NCBI GenBank assembly: GCA_032027045.1
Contig: JAVSMU010000001.1
Coordinates: 1,996,039 to 2,060,038 of the forward strand
Source of the DNA: Truepera sp.
GTDB taxonomy: Bacteria; Deinococcota; Deinococci; Deinococcales; Trueperaceae
Direction: 5' to 3'
Length of the DNA stretch: 64,000 nucleotides
The notes below the pieces were generated by a model that ran no database searches, was not told where the DNA came from, and was given only the letters and a program-made list of their open reading frames with translations. The position numbers and the translations under genes are program-made. Below, one piece after another: positions 17,239 through 25,118 of the stretch (positions are counted from its first letter, which is position 1; each line of letters begins with the position of its first letter).

Positions 17239-17822
17239 TGGCGGGCAACGGTCGCCGGCGCCGCCCCCCGGGTCCGCTCTCGCCCGAGCGCGCCTGGGAC
17301 TACCTGCTCTTCCTGTTGAGCAGGCGCATGTACACCACGGCCGAGTTGACTGACAAGCTGCTGCGACGCGGGATCGACGAGGCGGAGGCGGCCCGCCTGG
17401 TGGTGCGGCTGGCGGACCTGAAGCTCGTAGACGACGTTGTTTACACCGACCAGTACGTGAACTCGCGGTCCTCTTCCCGCGGGCGCCTGGGGTTGCGTCG
17501 GGAACTGACGCGCAAAGGGGTCGCCCCCGAGCTGGTGGAGGAGCGCCTCACCGAGCTGACCCCGGAGGGGCAACTGGCCGCCGCCACGGCGCTCCTTCGC
17601 AAGAACGCCTGGCGCTATGAACCGCAGGCCGCCCAAGAGCCGCAGGCCGGGGAGGAACCGCATGCCGCCGAGGAACCGCCTGGCGGAGAGGAGCGGCTGC
17701 GTCGCGAGGCGCGCCTGCGCGCCCGCTCCAAGGCGTTCGCGTTCCTGGCCAGGAGGGGGTTCACCGTCGACGCCGCTCAGGGTGCTCTCGAGGCGGTGGG
17801 CTGGTTCGATGATGACGACTGA
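17238..17822 (+). CDS. recX: RecX-family regulator
   Basis: A 194-residue protein with the repeated three-helix RecX modules: AWDYLLFLLSRRMYTTAEL and RLADLKLVDDVVYTDQYV, then ARSKAFAFLARRGFTVDA. RecX binds RecA filaments and limits recombinase activity; recA is not in the window. Between modules 2 and 3 (about 128-150) is a low-complexity linker rich in EPQA/EEP units, probably flexible. The ATG shares one base with the permease stop codon, and the 3' end overlaps the next gene by 14 bp. Confidence 0.8.
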   Translation: MAGNGRRRRPPGPLSPERAWDYLLFLLSRRMYTTAELTDKLLRRGIDEAEAARLVVRLADLKLVDDVVYTDQYVNSRSSSRGRLGLRRELTRKGVAPELVEERLTELTPEGQLAAATALLRKNAWRYEPQAAQEPQAGEEPHAAEEPPGGEERLRREARLRARSKAFAFLARRGFTVDAAQGALEAVGWFDDDD

Positions 17823-18021
17823 CCAGCGCCCGGCGCGCCGGATAGTTGGCTTCAGTAAGGACGACGAGGGGCACTGGGCGGCGCTCCTGGAGTGCGGGCA
17901 CCAGCAACACGTGCGCCACGACCCACCACTCGTCTCGCGCGAGTGGGTGCTGACGGAAGAGGGCCGTGCGAGCCGCGTTGGGGCGCTCTTGGTTTGCGTT
18001 CGCTGCGCACGGTGCGCTTGA
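17809..18021 (+). CDS. small DUF3565-like protein
   Basis: A 70-residue product whose core (IVGFSKDDEGHWAALLECGH, then QHVRHDPP, REWVLTEEGRASRVG and a terminal CVRCARC) matches the DUF3565 pattern. The Cys-Gly-His motif and the C-terminal cysteine cluster suggest a metal site. Function is unknown. It starts at ATG 17809 or 17812, inside the end of recX, and is probably coupled to it. Its stop codon overlaps the -35 box of the tRNA-Pro promoter. Confidence 0.7.
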   Translation: MMTTDQRPARRIVGFSKDDEGHWAALLECGHQQHVRHDPPLVSREWVLTEEGRASRVGALLVCVRCARCA

Positions 18022-18047
18022 CCCCCGGCACGGTGCCTCGGTAGACT
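18018..18047 (+). promoter_or_regulatory. tRNA-Pro promoter
   Basis: TTGACC (18018-18023) and TAGACT (18042-18047) are separated by 18 bp. Transcription would begin about 6 nt before the mature tRNA 5' end at 18060. Confidence 0.7.
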
Positions 18048-18059
18048 CACAAGTTGCGT

Positions 18060-18136
<77 letters not shown>

Positions 18137-18140
18137 CTTG

Positions 18141-18163
18141 GCGGGGCTCCAACGGGGCCCCGC
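18141..18163 (+). terminator. hairpin after tRNA-Pro
   Basis: GCGGGGC (18141-18147) pairs with GCCCCGC (18157-18163), followed by a T/C-rich stretch. It probably ends the tRNA transcript. It also lies just past the thioesterase stop on the other strand. Confidence 0.5.
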
Positions 18164-18174
18164 GACTCTTGCTC

Positions 18175-18606
18175 CTAGCCGTCCAGCACAGCCAACGTGC
18201 AGCGCGACACGCACACGAGCCGGCCGCCGTCGTCACGGATCTCGACCGCCCACACCTGCGTGCTGCGTCCCTTGTGTATGGGAGTGCCCGTAGCCGTCAC
18301 GGTGCCGCTCCTCACTGCCCCGACGTGGTTTGCGTTGATCTCGAGCCCGACCACGCGCTGGTTCTTGTGCCGCAGGGCCGCCGTGGCGCCGACGCTGGCC
18401 ACCGTCTCGGCCAGCGCCACCGAGGCGCCGCCATGCATGATGCCGTGTGGCTGATGATGCCTGGGCGTGACGGGCATCGTCGCGGTGACGCGCTCGCCGC
18501 TCACGTGGCCCAGCTCGATACCCAAGGTGGCCATGAGGGTTTTGGGCCACGACGCATTCAGATCGGCAAGTTGCCCCGTGACCACTGGGCCGTCATCCGA
18601 GTTCAT
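18175..18606 (-). CDS. PaaI-type hotdog thioesterase
   Basis: A 143-residue hotdog-fold protein probably hydrolysing acyl-CoA thioesters (aryl or medium-chain) in the cytosol. The signature [17 protein letters not shown] (about 51-67) contains the family's HG-Hgg pattern, and Glu67 is the likely catalytic acid. [12 protein letters not shown] and the C-terminal strand complete the fold. The ATG at 18606 is preferred because TATCCT (minus strand, 18612-18617) sits 5 nt upstream, consistent with a leaderless mRNA; longer frames upstream lack any homology-like content. Confidence 0.85.
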   Translation of the reverse strand: MNSDDGPVVTGQLADLNASWPKTLMATLGIELGHVSGERVTATMPVTPRHHQPHGIMHGGASVALAETVASVGATAALRHKNQRVVGLEINANHVGAVRSGTVTATGTPIHKGRSTQVWAVEIRDDGGRLVCVSRCTLAVLDG

Positions 18607-18703
18607 GCCACAGGATACAAGCGCGCCGGCGCGTGAAGGGAGCGCACCCCCACCGAGGCGCGGACTGTAAAGTGGGTTGCGCGTGCGAGCGTGCAAGACG
18701 CCC

Positions 18704-19639
18704 ATGAAGACCATGCTTAGACGAGAGACCGGTTGGCGCGGCCCCGCCGCCATGGCGACGTTGGTGCTCGCCCTGGGTGGGGGGCCGTCGGCGCTCGCCT
18801 GGTTCTCGACCTTCGGCCCCACCCCCACCGACCACCTGCCGCTCCTAGCGCTCGCACTCTTCGGGCTCCTCTTCCCAGGGGCGCTTACCGACCTGCGCAG
18901 CGTGCAGACCTCGCGCGGCGCCACCGCCGGCGCCGCGGTCGTCGTCGTCGGGGGGGCGGCGGTCGTCGCCGCGCTCGCCGTCTTGGGCCTCGCGCGCTGG
19001 GAGTACCTGTTGGCCCCGGCCAGCCTGGCGGCGGCGCTAGCGTTGCTGCGAACCATCCGTAACCGTGCGGGAGGCCCTCGCCTGGAAAGCCTCCTGGCGG
19101 CGGCAGCGGTCTACGTGGCCGCCACGCTGCTGGCGAACTTCACCCTGGACTCCTTCATCCCACTGGGTGGGTTCTTCCTGATCAACGTGGGCACGCTCTT
19201 CTTCGGCATCACGTTCACGCAGCGGGACCGCGTGCACCGCCACGGACGCCGCGCCGTCTACCTGATGATCTTCATGGCGGCGTGCGCCAACGTGGCGCTG
19301 GCCGCCTCCCTCGGCACGCCGCTGCGGTACGTGGCCGTGTCGTTCCTCACGATCGTGGTCGCCGAGACGGCCGACACCGAGATCTACCAGCGCCTCCTGC
19401 GGCGCCGCTGGCTCACAAGGGTTGCCGCGTCCAACGCCGTCAGCGCCCCTCTGGACACCGTCATGTTCACCCTGCTCGCGTTCTGGGGCGAGGAGTTCGC
19501 CACTACCTCGTGGATGGTCCAGGTCATCGTCACCGACGTGCTCGTGAAGTACGCCAGCGGCATGGCGGTTGCCCTGGGGATGATCGGGCTCCTGCGGGGC
19601 GTGTTGGGCGGCGAGGGCCGGGACGCCGGGGCCGCCTGA
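18704..19639 (+). CDS. VUT/YhhQ-like transporter with N-terminal membrane extension
   Basis: The C-terminal half (from about residue 150) matches the VUT family: NVGTLFFGITFTQRDRVHR, FLTIVVAETADTEIYQRLL and APLDTVMFTLLAFWG. VUT proteins import queuosine precursors or vitamins. About 140 residues with three to four extra helices precede it, which is unusual for a family of about 220 residues. The start is uncertain: ATG 18704, GTG 18683 or TTG 18677; an extended -10-like TGTAAAGT ends at 18673. With tgt at 7.2 kb, a role in preQ1/queuine uptake is plausible. Confidence 0.65.
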   Translation: MKTMLRRETGWRGPAAMATLVLALGGGPSALAWFSTFGPTPTDHLPLLALALFGLLFPGALTDLRSVQTSRGATAGAAVVVVGGAAVVAALAVLGLARWEYLLAPASLAAALALLRTIRNRAGGPRLESLLAAAAVYVAATLLANFTLDSFIPLGGFFLINVGTLFFGITFTQRDRVHRHGRRAVYLMIFMAACANVALAASLGTPLRYVAVSFLTIVVAETADTEIYQRLLRRRWLTRVAASNAVSAPLDTVMFTLLAFWGEEFATTSWMVQVIVTDVLVKYASGMAVALGMIGLLRGVLGGEGRDAGAA

Positions 19640-19654
19640 CACCCTGGCGACGCG

Positions 19655-19663
19655 TGCTAGTCT
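19655..19663 (+). promoter_or_regulatory. extended -10 promoter of the MaoC gene
   Basis: TGCTAGTCT (TG 19655-19656, TAGTCT 19658-19663) lies 47 nt upstream of the ATG. No clear -35 box is visible. Confidence 0.5.
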
Positions 19664-19710
19664 CGAACCACCAACCAACCCGCCGACCTCGTGCGGCCGG
19701 AAGGACCAAC

Positions 19711-20166
19711 ATGGCAGCCCCCTCCATCGACGAGCTACAGGGCCTCATCGGCACCACCTTCGGACCGTCGCACCGCGTCACCATCGATCAGGCGCGCATA
19801 AACGCCTTCGCCGACGCCACCCTCGACCACCAGTGGATCCACGTGGACCCGGAACGCGCCGCAACCGGGCCGTTCGGCACCACCGTGGCGCACGGCTACC
19901 TCACGCTGTCGCTCCTGGTCGACATGGTGGCCAGCATGGACTTCTTCCCCGCCGGGTTGTCCCTCATCGTCAACTACGGGATCGACAGGCTGCGCTTCCC
20001 GGCGCCGGTGCCCGCCGGCTCGACGGTGCAGGCCACGGCGATCCTCAGCAAGCTGGAACCCAAGGGTGAGGGCCGCTGGCTGGCCACCCTCACGTGCCGC
20101 GTCGAGGCGGAAGGCGCGAGCACCCCCGCCCTGGTGGCGGACGTCCTGTACCTCCTGGTGGCCTGA
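19711..20166 (+). CDS. MaoC-like (R)-specific enoyl-CoA hydratase
   Basis: A 151-residue hotdog enzyme that should hydrate trans-2-enoyl-CoA to (R)-3-hydroxyacyl-CoA, linking fatty-acid oxidation to other acyl pools. The hydratase-2 motif is clear: FADATLDHQWIHVDPERA with the catalytic Asp-His pair, then GTTVAHGYLTLSLL. The start is ATG 19711 with AAGGA 7 nt upstream. It is convergent with the amidase gene; the 30-bp gap shows no strong terminator. A thioesterase of the same fold is encoded 1.1 kb upstream. Confidence 0.85.
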   Translation: MAAPSIDELQGLIGTTFGPSHRVTIDQARINAFADATLDHQWIHVDPERAATGPFGTTVAHGYLTLSLLVDMVASMDFFPAGLSLIVNYGIDRLRFPAPVPAGSTVQATAILSKLEPKGEGRWLATLTCRVEAEGASTPALVADVLYLLVA

Positions 20167-20196
20167 GCCTCCCTACCTCTTGGTTGCCTTGGCGCC

Positions 20197-21555
20197 TCAC
20201 TTCTTGATGGCCTGAGCCTCGAGTGCCCGCGCGACCCTTAGCGCCAGCTCCTCCTCCTGCGGCCGGGTGACGGCCATCAGCCCGATGGAGAGGCCCCCGT
20301 CCGTCGTCGCGACCGGCACGCTGACGGCCGGGCTGCCCAGGAAGTTGAAGGGCGCGGTGTTCCTCAGGATGAGGGCGTTCTCCCGGTGGTAAGCCTCGTC
20401 GTCGGTGAGGATGGCTGCCGTCTCCACCGGCACGTGAGGGATGGTGGGGCCCACCACGGCGTCTACCCCCGTGAGCTCCTGCCAGAAGCGGCGTTGGAAC
20501 CTCGCACGCGCGTAACCGAGCCTGACGTAGTCGCTCGATGGGCGCCCCTTGAAGCGTAGGACGCGCTGCAGGACGCGCGGGTCGAAGTCGGCCCCGCGGC
20601 TCTCGAACTCGTCCTGGTAGAGCGCCCACACCTCGTGGCTGGCGAATGAACCGTAACGCTCGTAGGCGGCCGGTGCCTCTAGCAGTACGGGCAGTGGCGC
20701 GCGGCGCACCTCGTGCCCCAGCTCCTCGAGCAGCCTCAACCCCTCCTCGTAGCCGCGCGCCGTGGCGGCGTCGAGGTCGTCCTTGAGCAGCGTCGTTGGC
20801 GCCAGGAACATGAGCTTCTGCCGTAGCGGCTCAAGCGGCCTGGGGGGCTCGGCGATCATGGCCAGGTAGAGGGCCCAGGCGTCCTCGGCAGTGCGGGCAA
20901 GCGGGCCGAGGGTGTCGAGGGTGGTCGACAGGGCAACGCAGCCATCCGTAGGCACCCGGCCGTCGGTCACCTTCAGGCCCACTATCCCGTTCACGGCGGC
21001 GGGAATGCGCACGCTGCCGCCCGTGTCGGACCCCACCGCCGCGGCGGCGAGCCCTGCGGCGACCGCGACCCCGGAGCCCGATGACGAGCCGCCCGGGATC
21101 CGCCTCGGGTCGAGCGCGCAACCAGGCGTGCCGTAGTGCGGGTTCATGCCGATGCCCGAGTAGGCCAGCTCCGTCATGTTCGTCTTGCCGAGGAAGACGG
21201 CACCCGCGGCATCTAGCCGCGCGGCAACCGGGGCGTCCTCGGAGTCCGGCGCGCGCTCGGCGAGCACCTTGGAACCGGCCGCGGTGACGTCACCCGCCGT
21301 TCCCACAAGGTCCTTGATGGCGATCGGGACGCCCAGCAGTGGCCCGCCGCCCAGGCCGTCGGCGAGGCGCCGCTTGGCCGCGCGTGCCTGGGCCATGGCG
21401 CGTTGCTCGCTGACCACCCGGTACACCGTTCTCCCCTCGGGATGCGTCTCGATGGCGGCCAGGTAGGCCTCGGCGACCGTGACGGGATCGAGGGACCCGT
21501 CGCGGTAGCGCCGGGCGAGCTCGGTGAGCGTCAGAGACGTGATCTGCTGGGGCAT
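20197..21555 (-). CDS. amidase-signature family amidase
   Basis: A 452-residue amidase of the GatA/AtzF superfamily, hydrolysing an amide to acid and ammonia. The Ser-cisSer-Lys triad can be located: Lys in VPIAIKDLVG (about 83), the cis-serine in GGSSSGSGVA (about 155-165) and the nucleophile in SDTGGSVRIPA (about 180). There is no adjacent gatB or gatC, so a stand-alone amidase is more likely than the tRNA-amidotransferase subunit. The ATG has TATCGT (21561-21566, minus strand) 5 nt upstream, suggesting a leaderless message. The substrate is unknown. Confidence 0.85.
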   Translation of the reverse strand: MPQQITSLTLTELARRYRDGSLDPVTVAEAYLAAIETHPEGRTVYRVVSEQRAMAQARAAKRRLADGLGGGPLLGVPIAIKDLVGTAGDVTAAGSKVLAERAPDSEDAPVAARLDAAGAVFLGKTNMTELAYSGIGMNPHYGTPGCALDPRRIPGGSSSGSGVAVAAGLAAAAVGSDTGGSVRIPAAVNGIVGLKVTDGRVPTDGCVALSTTLDTLGPLARTAEDAWALYLAMIAEPPRPLEPLRQKLMFLAPTTLLKDDLDAATARGYEEGLRLLEELGHEVRRAPLPVLLEAPAAYERYGSFASHEVWALYQDEFESRGADFDPRVLQRVLRFKGRPSSDYVRLGYARARFQRRFWQELTGVDAVVGPTIPHVPVETAAILTDDEAYHRENALILRNTAPFNFLGSPAVSVPVATTDGGLSIGLMAVTRPQEEELALRVARALEAQAIKK

Positions 21556-21605
21556 GCCCGACGATACCGCGAGGACCGCAGGGCCGCCCGCGGTAACATG
21601 CGCCC

Positions 21606-21890
21606 ATGCAGCGCACTCGCGCCGAACTCGAAGCCATGAGCCAGGAGGACCTCGTCAACCGCGTCCTGGAGCTACAGGACATGCTGCGCGAGGGCCTGGC
21701 CGTGCGCGCGTCATTGCACGCGGTCCTCAACATGGTGCTGAACGCCAAGAGCGACGAGGTCGCGCACTTCGCCGACGCCTCGGAGCCCACCCTCGATCCG
21801 CACGAGCTGGAGCTCAAGCGGGCGTGGGCGGCGGCGAGGCATGCGGTGTCGAACCCCTTGGGGGCCGCGCGGAAGCGGCACGGGGCTTAA
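21606..21890 (+). CDS. small alpha-helical protein of unknown function
   Basis: A 94-residue protein I do not recognise. It is almost entirely helical. Residues 1-45 (RTRAELEAMSQEDLVNRVLE and onward) look like a coiled coil or helical hairpin, followed by an acidic stretch and a basic C-terminus. It has no Cys, no signal peptide and no membrane helix. TAACAT (21594-21599) lies 6 nt upstream of the ATG, so the mRNA is probably leaderless. It is divergent from the amidase, with the two -10 boxes about 30 bp apart, suggesting shared control. Confidence 0.65.
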   Translation: MQRTRAELEAMSQEDLVNRVLELQDMLREGLAVRASLHAVLNMVLNAKSDEVAHFADASEPTLDPHELELKRAWAAARHAVSNPLGAARKRHGA

Positions 21891-21940
21891 GCCGGTGCCC
21901 AGGCGCCCAGTCCTCTAGCGACAACTCAGTGGCCGTGAAC
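21891..21940. repeat. direct repeat, left copy, flanking the cupredoxin segment
   Basis: The 50 bp directly after the preceding stop codon match 22824-22874 apart from small gaps and substitutions; TAGCGACA (21916-21923) and CAGTGGCCGTGAAC (21927-21940) are shared exactly. The right copy spans the 3' end of a coding gene and its downstream flank. The rest of 21941-22282 holds a GAGAC/GTCTC hairpin near 22028 and the 17-bp repeat at 22142, but no gene. Confidence 0.7.
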
Positions 21941-22141
21941 GCCCCCTGAATCACTGATGCGTGTGTGGTGTCAGGCGGCACGGTCGCCTCGGCCGTGCTG
22001 GGCCGTGATAACGCAGACTCGCGGATGAGACTCGCGAATGTGCGTCTCCGACATGGACACCTATCGTTCTTGCGTTACCCTGCATTATGGTCTTACAGAC
22101 CGGGCCCCTGGGCTCCTGACGCATGCCAATGGCAGGATCTC

Positions 22142-22175
22142 CGCCTTAGGGTAGTTCCCGCCTTAGGGCAGTTTC
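22142..22175 (+). repeat. 17-bp tandem repeat upstream of the cupredoxin gene
   Basis: CGCCTTAGGGTAGTTCC (22142-22158) is followed directly by CGCCTTAGGGCAGTTTC (22159-22175), 15 of 17 bases the same. It lies about 110 bp before the cupredoxin ATG and could be a double operator. A possible -10 box, TAAGCT, occurs near 22247. Confidence 0.5.
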
Positions 22176-22282
22176 TCCGCGGGACGGCATTGCGAGTTGG
22201 AGGCGAGCGGCCATCGTCTCAGTAATGGGCTTCGGCTCCACGGCCTAGGTAAGCTGGGGCACGACTCGGAAGGAGAATCGAC

Positions 22283-22804
22283 ATGCTATCTCGCAGACGA
22301 AACATCCGTTACAGCCTCCCCGTGCTGTTCCTCCTGCTTTGCCTCCTCCCCGTCGCTCTCGCCGATAGCACTCACGAAGCAGAACACGAGCACGAGCCCG
22401 AGGATCACCACGCCGGCATGTCCTCAGGTGCAGACATCACCGAGCCGGCGGACGTCCACTACACGCTGCGCGCCACGTTCGGCGCCGACGGCATCGGCTA
22501 CATCGGCGTTGGCGGCGACATCGACGGCATCCTCAATCCCGATCTCACGGCGTCTGAGGGCAACATCGTTGCGGTGACCATCATCAACGCCAGCGGGCTC
22601 GAGCACGACATCATGTTCCCCGACTTCGGCGCTATGGCTGACCACATCTTCAGTGAAGGCGAAACCTCCACCGTGAAATTCCACGCCGACGAAGCCGGAA
22701 CCTTCGAGTACTACTGCGGCGTCACCGGCCACCGCGCCGCCGGCATGCAGGGAAAATTCATAGTCACACACGCTCACGACATGGAGACCGACGACCACCA
22801 CTGA
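22283..22804 (+). CDS. secreted His-rich cupredoxin
   Basis: A 173-residue exported blue-copper-type protein. The signal peptide (about 1-27) is followed by a His/Glu-rich stretch (residues 30-45) that could bind extra metal. The cupredoxin domain ends with the type-1 copper ligand run YYCGVTGHRAAGM (Cys, His five later, Met ten later), and an upstream His lies in GLEHDIMFPDF. It probably carries electrons or buffers copper in the periplasm. The ATG has AAGGAG with 7-nt spacing. It lies between two direct repeats and near copper and mercury genes. Confidence 0.85.
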   Translation: MLSRRRNIRYSLPVLFLLLCLLPVALADSTHEAEHEHEPEDHHAGMSSGADITEPADVHYTLRATFGADGIGYIGVGGDIDGILNPDLTASEGNIVAVTIINASGLEHDIMFPDFGAMADHIFSEGETSTVKFHADEAGTFEYYCGVTGHRAAGMQGKFIVTHAHDMETDDHH

Positions 22805-22823
22805 CTGCGTCCCTAAGCTAACT

Positions 22824-22874
22824 GCCGTACCCTGGCGCCTTCAGTCTCCTAGCGACACCCCAGTGGCCGTGAAC
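22824..22874. repeat. direct repeat, right copy, flanking the cupredoxin segment
   Basis: This is the partner of 21891-21940. It covers the last codons of the minus-strand gene below (stop at 22841) and 17 bp beyond its stop. Because similarity continues past the stop codon, this is duplicated DNA rather than a conserved protein motif. Confidence 0.7.
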
Positions 22875-23611
22875 AACACCTTGTCGGGCGCCACACCCAA
22901 CGAGCTGCTCAACACCCGACCGGCAAACTCCTGGTACATGGCGGCGGAGCCCGCATCGCCCGCCTCGACCGCCTGCAGGTAACCCATGAGCGGCAAGGTG
23001 GCCATCATGACGGCCGTTTCGTAGAGCGACTGGCGGGAGCGGTCACTCGAGCGTCTGAACTCGAGCGATTCGGCGAGCATCTGATGTACAGCGCCCCAGA
23101 GCGTCTCGAACGCCTCGTCCGACACCTCGAGCCCACCGGTGTAGACCGCGTAGTTGGCTGCAATCATGTAAGTGATCGCCATCGCCGCGTTGTTGGGCCG
23201 GCCCGCGTCGCGCGCCGCGTCTTCGAACAGCGCCATGCCCTCCTCCAAAGCCTGGATGAAGGTGGCCTGCTCGGCCGCGTCGTTCGTGAGGCTCTGGGCG
23301 AAGGCCGCGACCTCCAACCGCTGCGGTGCAGATCGAAAGCTGGTGGCGCTGACCCGAGGCAGCTCCGCACCTGCCTCGCCGGCGGCGCCACTGCCGCTAC
23401 CGTCGCCGCCGTTGCCGGCTGCACCCGCGGCCGGGTCCTGCATGAACCGACTGCCTTGGATCATGGTGTCCAGCAGCGAGCTGCCGGGGTTGTTCCAGGT
23501 GTTTCCCGTGTAGGGGTTGGTCCAACCGCCGTACTGGGCGTGCGCTTGGCCGAGGAGCAGAGCGGCTAGCAACGAAAGCAGGAACAGGGCGGGTGAAGTC
23601 GAGCGACGCAT
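22841..23611 (-). CDS. secreted alpha-helical protein, possibly DUF6683-like
   Basis: A 256-residue exported protein of uncertain family. The signal peptide (MRRSTSPALF to QAHA, about 1-25) is followed by a Gly/Asn-rich segment and then a helical region from about 95 (ALEEGMALFEDAARDAG, AMAITYMIAANYAVYTGG, ALWGAVHQMLAESLEF-like pattern). The helical part recalls DUF6683 proteins, but I am not certain. The start chosen is ATG 23611, preceded by GAGAGGGG 8 nt upstream; an upstream extension would bury the signal peptide. Its 3' end is duplicated at 21.9 kb. Confidence 0.55.
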   Translation of the reverse strand: MRRSTSPALFLLSLLAALLLGQAHAQYGGWTNPYTGNTWNNPGSSLLDTMIQGSRFMQDPAAGAAGNGGDGSGSGAAGEAGAELPRVSATSFRSAPQRLEVAAFAQSLTNDAAEQATFIQALEEGMALFEDAARDAGRPNNAAMAITYMIAANYAVYTGGLEVSDEAFETLWGAVHQMLAESLEFRRSSDRSRQSLYETAVMMATLPLMGYLQAVEAGDAGSAAMYQEFAGRVLSSSLGVAPDKVLFTATGVSLGD

Positions 23612-23667
23612 GCGGGCGACCCCTCTCGTTCTTGGATGGCAGAAGCTTACCCCGGCCCACGGCGGGC

Positions 23668-24357
23668 TCACACGACGGTACCGAACAGCGCACCGATGGC
23701 GTACGTCAGGGCCATGGCCACCGCTCCCCACGCCGTAACTCGCACCATTCCCTTCACCACTGGTGAGCCACCGGTCCAGGCTGCCAGCCAACCCAAAATT
23801 GCCAGGCCGACGAGCGTGCTCACTACGACCGTCAGCGTGACGTGGACCAGCGGCACCAGCAACACCACTGCCAGGGCTAGCGCCGCGCCCAGCGAGAAAC
23901 TGCCTGCGGACGCCGCCGCTGCCAGGAGCGGCCTTGCCCTCTGAACCTCGGTAATCCCCAGCTCGTCCCTGGAATGTGCTCCTAGCGCATCATGCGCCAT
24001 CAGCTGGACGGCGACCTGTTCCGCCAGCTCGGGCTCGAGACCGCGGGACACGTAGATCGCGGCCAGTTCCGCTTGCTCCGCGGCAGGAGCCGCCGCCAGT
24101 TCCTCACGCTCGCGCTCCAGGTCCGCCGTCTCGGTATCGGCCTGCGAGCTGACCGACACGTACTCACCCGCCGCCATCGACATCGCACCTGCGACCAGGC
24201 CGGCGAGCCCAGCAATGACGATGGCCGGCTTCGAGGCACCGGCCGCGGCAACGCCAAGGATCAGGCTCGAGGTCGACAGTATCCCGTCGTTGGCGCCCAG
24301 TACCGCGGCACGAAGCCAACCGATCCGGTCGGACCGATGCTGCTCAGTGTGAGTCAT
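23668..24357 (-). CDS. VIT1/CCC1-family metal transporter
   Basis: A 229-residue membrane protein of the vacuolar iron transporter family, expected to move Fe2+ or Mn2+. The N-terminal motif RAAVLGANDGILSTSSLILG, the GAMSMAAGEYVSVSSQADTE segment that follows helix 2, and three C-terminal helices are all present. The central acidic cytoplasmic segment (about 70-130, rich in Glu) is the usual metal-binding region. The start is ATG 24357 with AAAGAG 6 nt upstream; a GTG two codons earlier is an alternative. Confidence 0.85.
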   Translation of the reverse strand: MTHTEQHRSDRIGWLRAAVLGANDGILSTSSLILGVAAAGASKPAIVIAGLAGLVAGAMSMAAGEYVSVSSQADTETADLEREREELAAAPAAEQAELAAIYVSRGLEPELAEQVAVQLMAHDALGAHSRDELGITEVQRARPLLAAAASAGSFSLGAALALAVVLLVPLVHVTLTVVVSTLVGLAILGWLAAWTGGSPVVKGMVRVTAWGAVAMALTYAIGALFGTVV

Positions 24358-24585
24358 GAGCACTCTTTCCGTCGCAAAGGATCGAGGCCACGGCGCTGGG
24401 AGGTTCCACGCCTCAGCGTACTCGCCGGGCGGCCGGTCGCCATGGGTCCTTTGCGGACAGGGAGGCGCGCGAGAACGAGCCCGTCAGCGTGTGCGCGCAC
24501 AGGGCGCACACAAAGCGAGCGAGCGGCCACCCTGGAGGATAGTCCGCTCACTCGAGTTTCCCGTACAGGACGGGGATGAACTGTC

Positions 24586-24660
24586 TGGCTCGGCGGGTAG
24601 GATTTGAACCTACGACCAATCGGTTAACAGCCGATCGCTCTGCCGCTGAGCTACCGCCGA
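24586..24660 (-). tRNA. tRNA-Asn (anticodon GTT)
   Basis: A 75-nt cloverleaf on the minus strand with acceptor stem TCGGCGG/CCGCCGA, anticodon GTT in the loop CTGTTAA, T arm GTTCAAAT and an encoded CCA (complement of 24586-24588). It is one of the tRNAs modified by the Tgt enzyme encoded at 7.2 kb. Confidence 0.97.
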
Positions 24661-24698
24661 ACACGCGCTCCGGCGCCTAGGCAGTCGAAGCGAAGCGT

Positions 24699-24707
24699 AG
24701 TGTACCA
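24699..24707 (-). promoter_or_regulatory. tRNA-Asn promoter
   Basis: TGGTACACT on the minus strand is an extended -10 box (TG at 24707-24706, TACACT at 24704-24699) about 38 nt upstream of the mature tRNA 5' end. Confidence 0.5.
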
Positions 24708-24792
24708 GAGGGGGTGGGGGTTGGCAACAAGCGTCTGGCACGCTTCCCGATGAGTTCGAGAGGGCGCGACGCGCGCCAGGCCCGCCCTTGGT

Positions 24793-25062
24793 TCATTCCG
24801 GCTTCCCTGACAATAGGCTCCGCTTGCGCCGCTCGAACTCGTCCTCGTCGATCTCGCCGCGTGCGTAGCGGTCACGAAGGATGGCGAGCGCGGAATCCTG
24901 CGACGGGGTGCTGCGCTGATCGCCGCCGCTGCGGGGGAAGAGCCTCCCGGCTCCCACCTCACGAACGACCCAGATGATCGCGAGGATGCCGAGGATCCAG
25001 AGGATGATCATCCCGAAGCCCCCAGCGCCCATACCCCAACCCCAACCGTGGTACCCCATCAT
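24793..25062 (-). CDS. small SHOCT-domain membrane protein
   Basis: An 89-residue protein: a Gly/Trp/His/Met-rich N-terminus (MMGYHGWGWGMGAGG), one membrane helix (about 17-33), a short linker, and a C-terminal SHOCT motif (AILRDRYARGEIDEDEFERR). SHOCT segments are often found at the ends of other proteins and may drive oligomerisation. The Met/His-rich start suggests possible metal contact. The ATG overlaps the stop codon of the 19-aa cistron upstream, with GGAGG 6 nt before it. A response-regulator-like box lies further upstream. Confidence 0.75.
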   Translation of the reverse strand: MMGYHGWGWGMGAGGFGMIILWILGILAIIWVVREVGAGRLFPRSGGDQRSTPSQDSALAILRDRYARGEIDEDEFERRKRSLLSGKPE

Positions 25063-25118
25063 CGGGCGCCTCCGGTACTCGTCCGCTGCTGCATGCTGGA
25101 CTGACTAAAGTTCTTCAT
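25059..25118 (-). CDS. 19-aa minicistron coupled to the SHOCT gene
   Basis: A short reading frame encoding MKNFSQSSMQQRTSTGGAR, with a very good ribosome site (AAGGAG, 6-nt spacing). Its TGA overlaps the SHOCT gene's ATG (ATGA), the classic layout for translational coupling. The start codon lies in a perfect 18-bp palindrome (25109-25126, AGTTCTTCA with TGAAGAACT), which as RNA would hide the start codon and part of the ribosome site. It could be a real small protein or a translational switch. Confidence 0.45.
   Translation of the reverse strand: MKNFSQSSMQQRTSTGGAR

Noticed and set aside
20158-20221. 13-bp repeat TGGCCTGAGCCTC at the convergent MaoC/amidase ends
   Set aside because: Short, GC-rich and overlapping two coding ends; likely chance.
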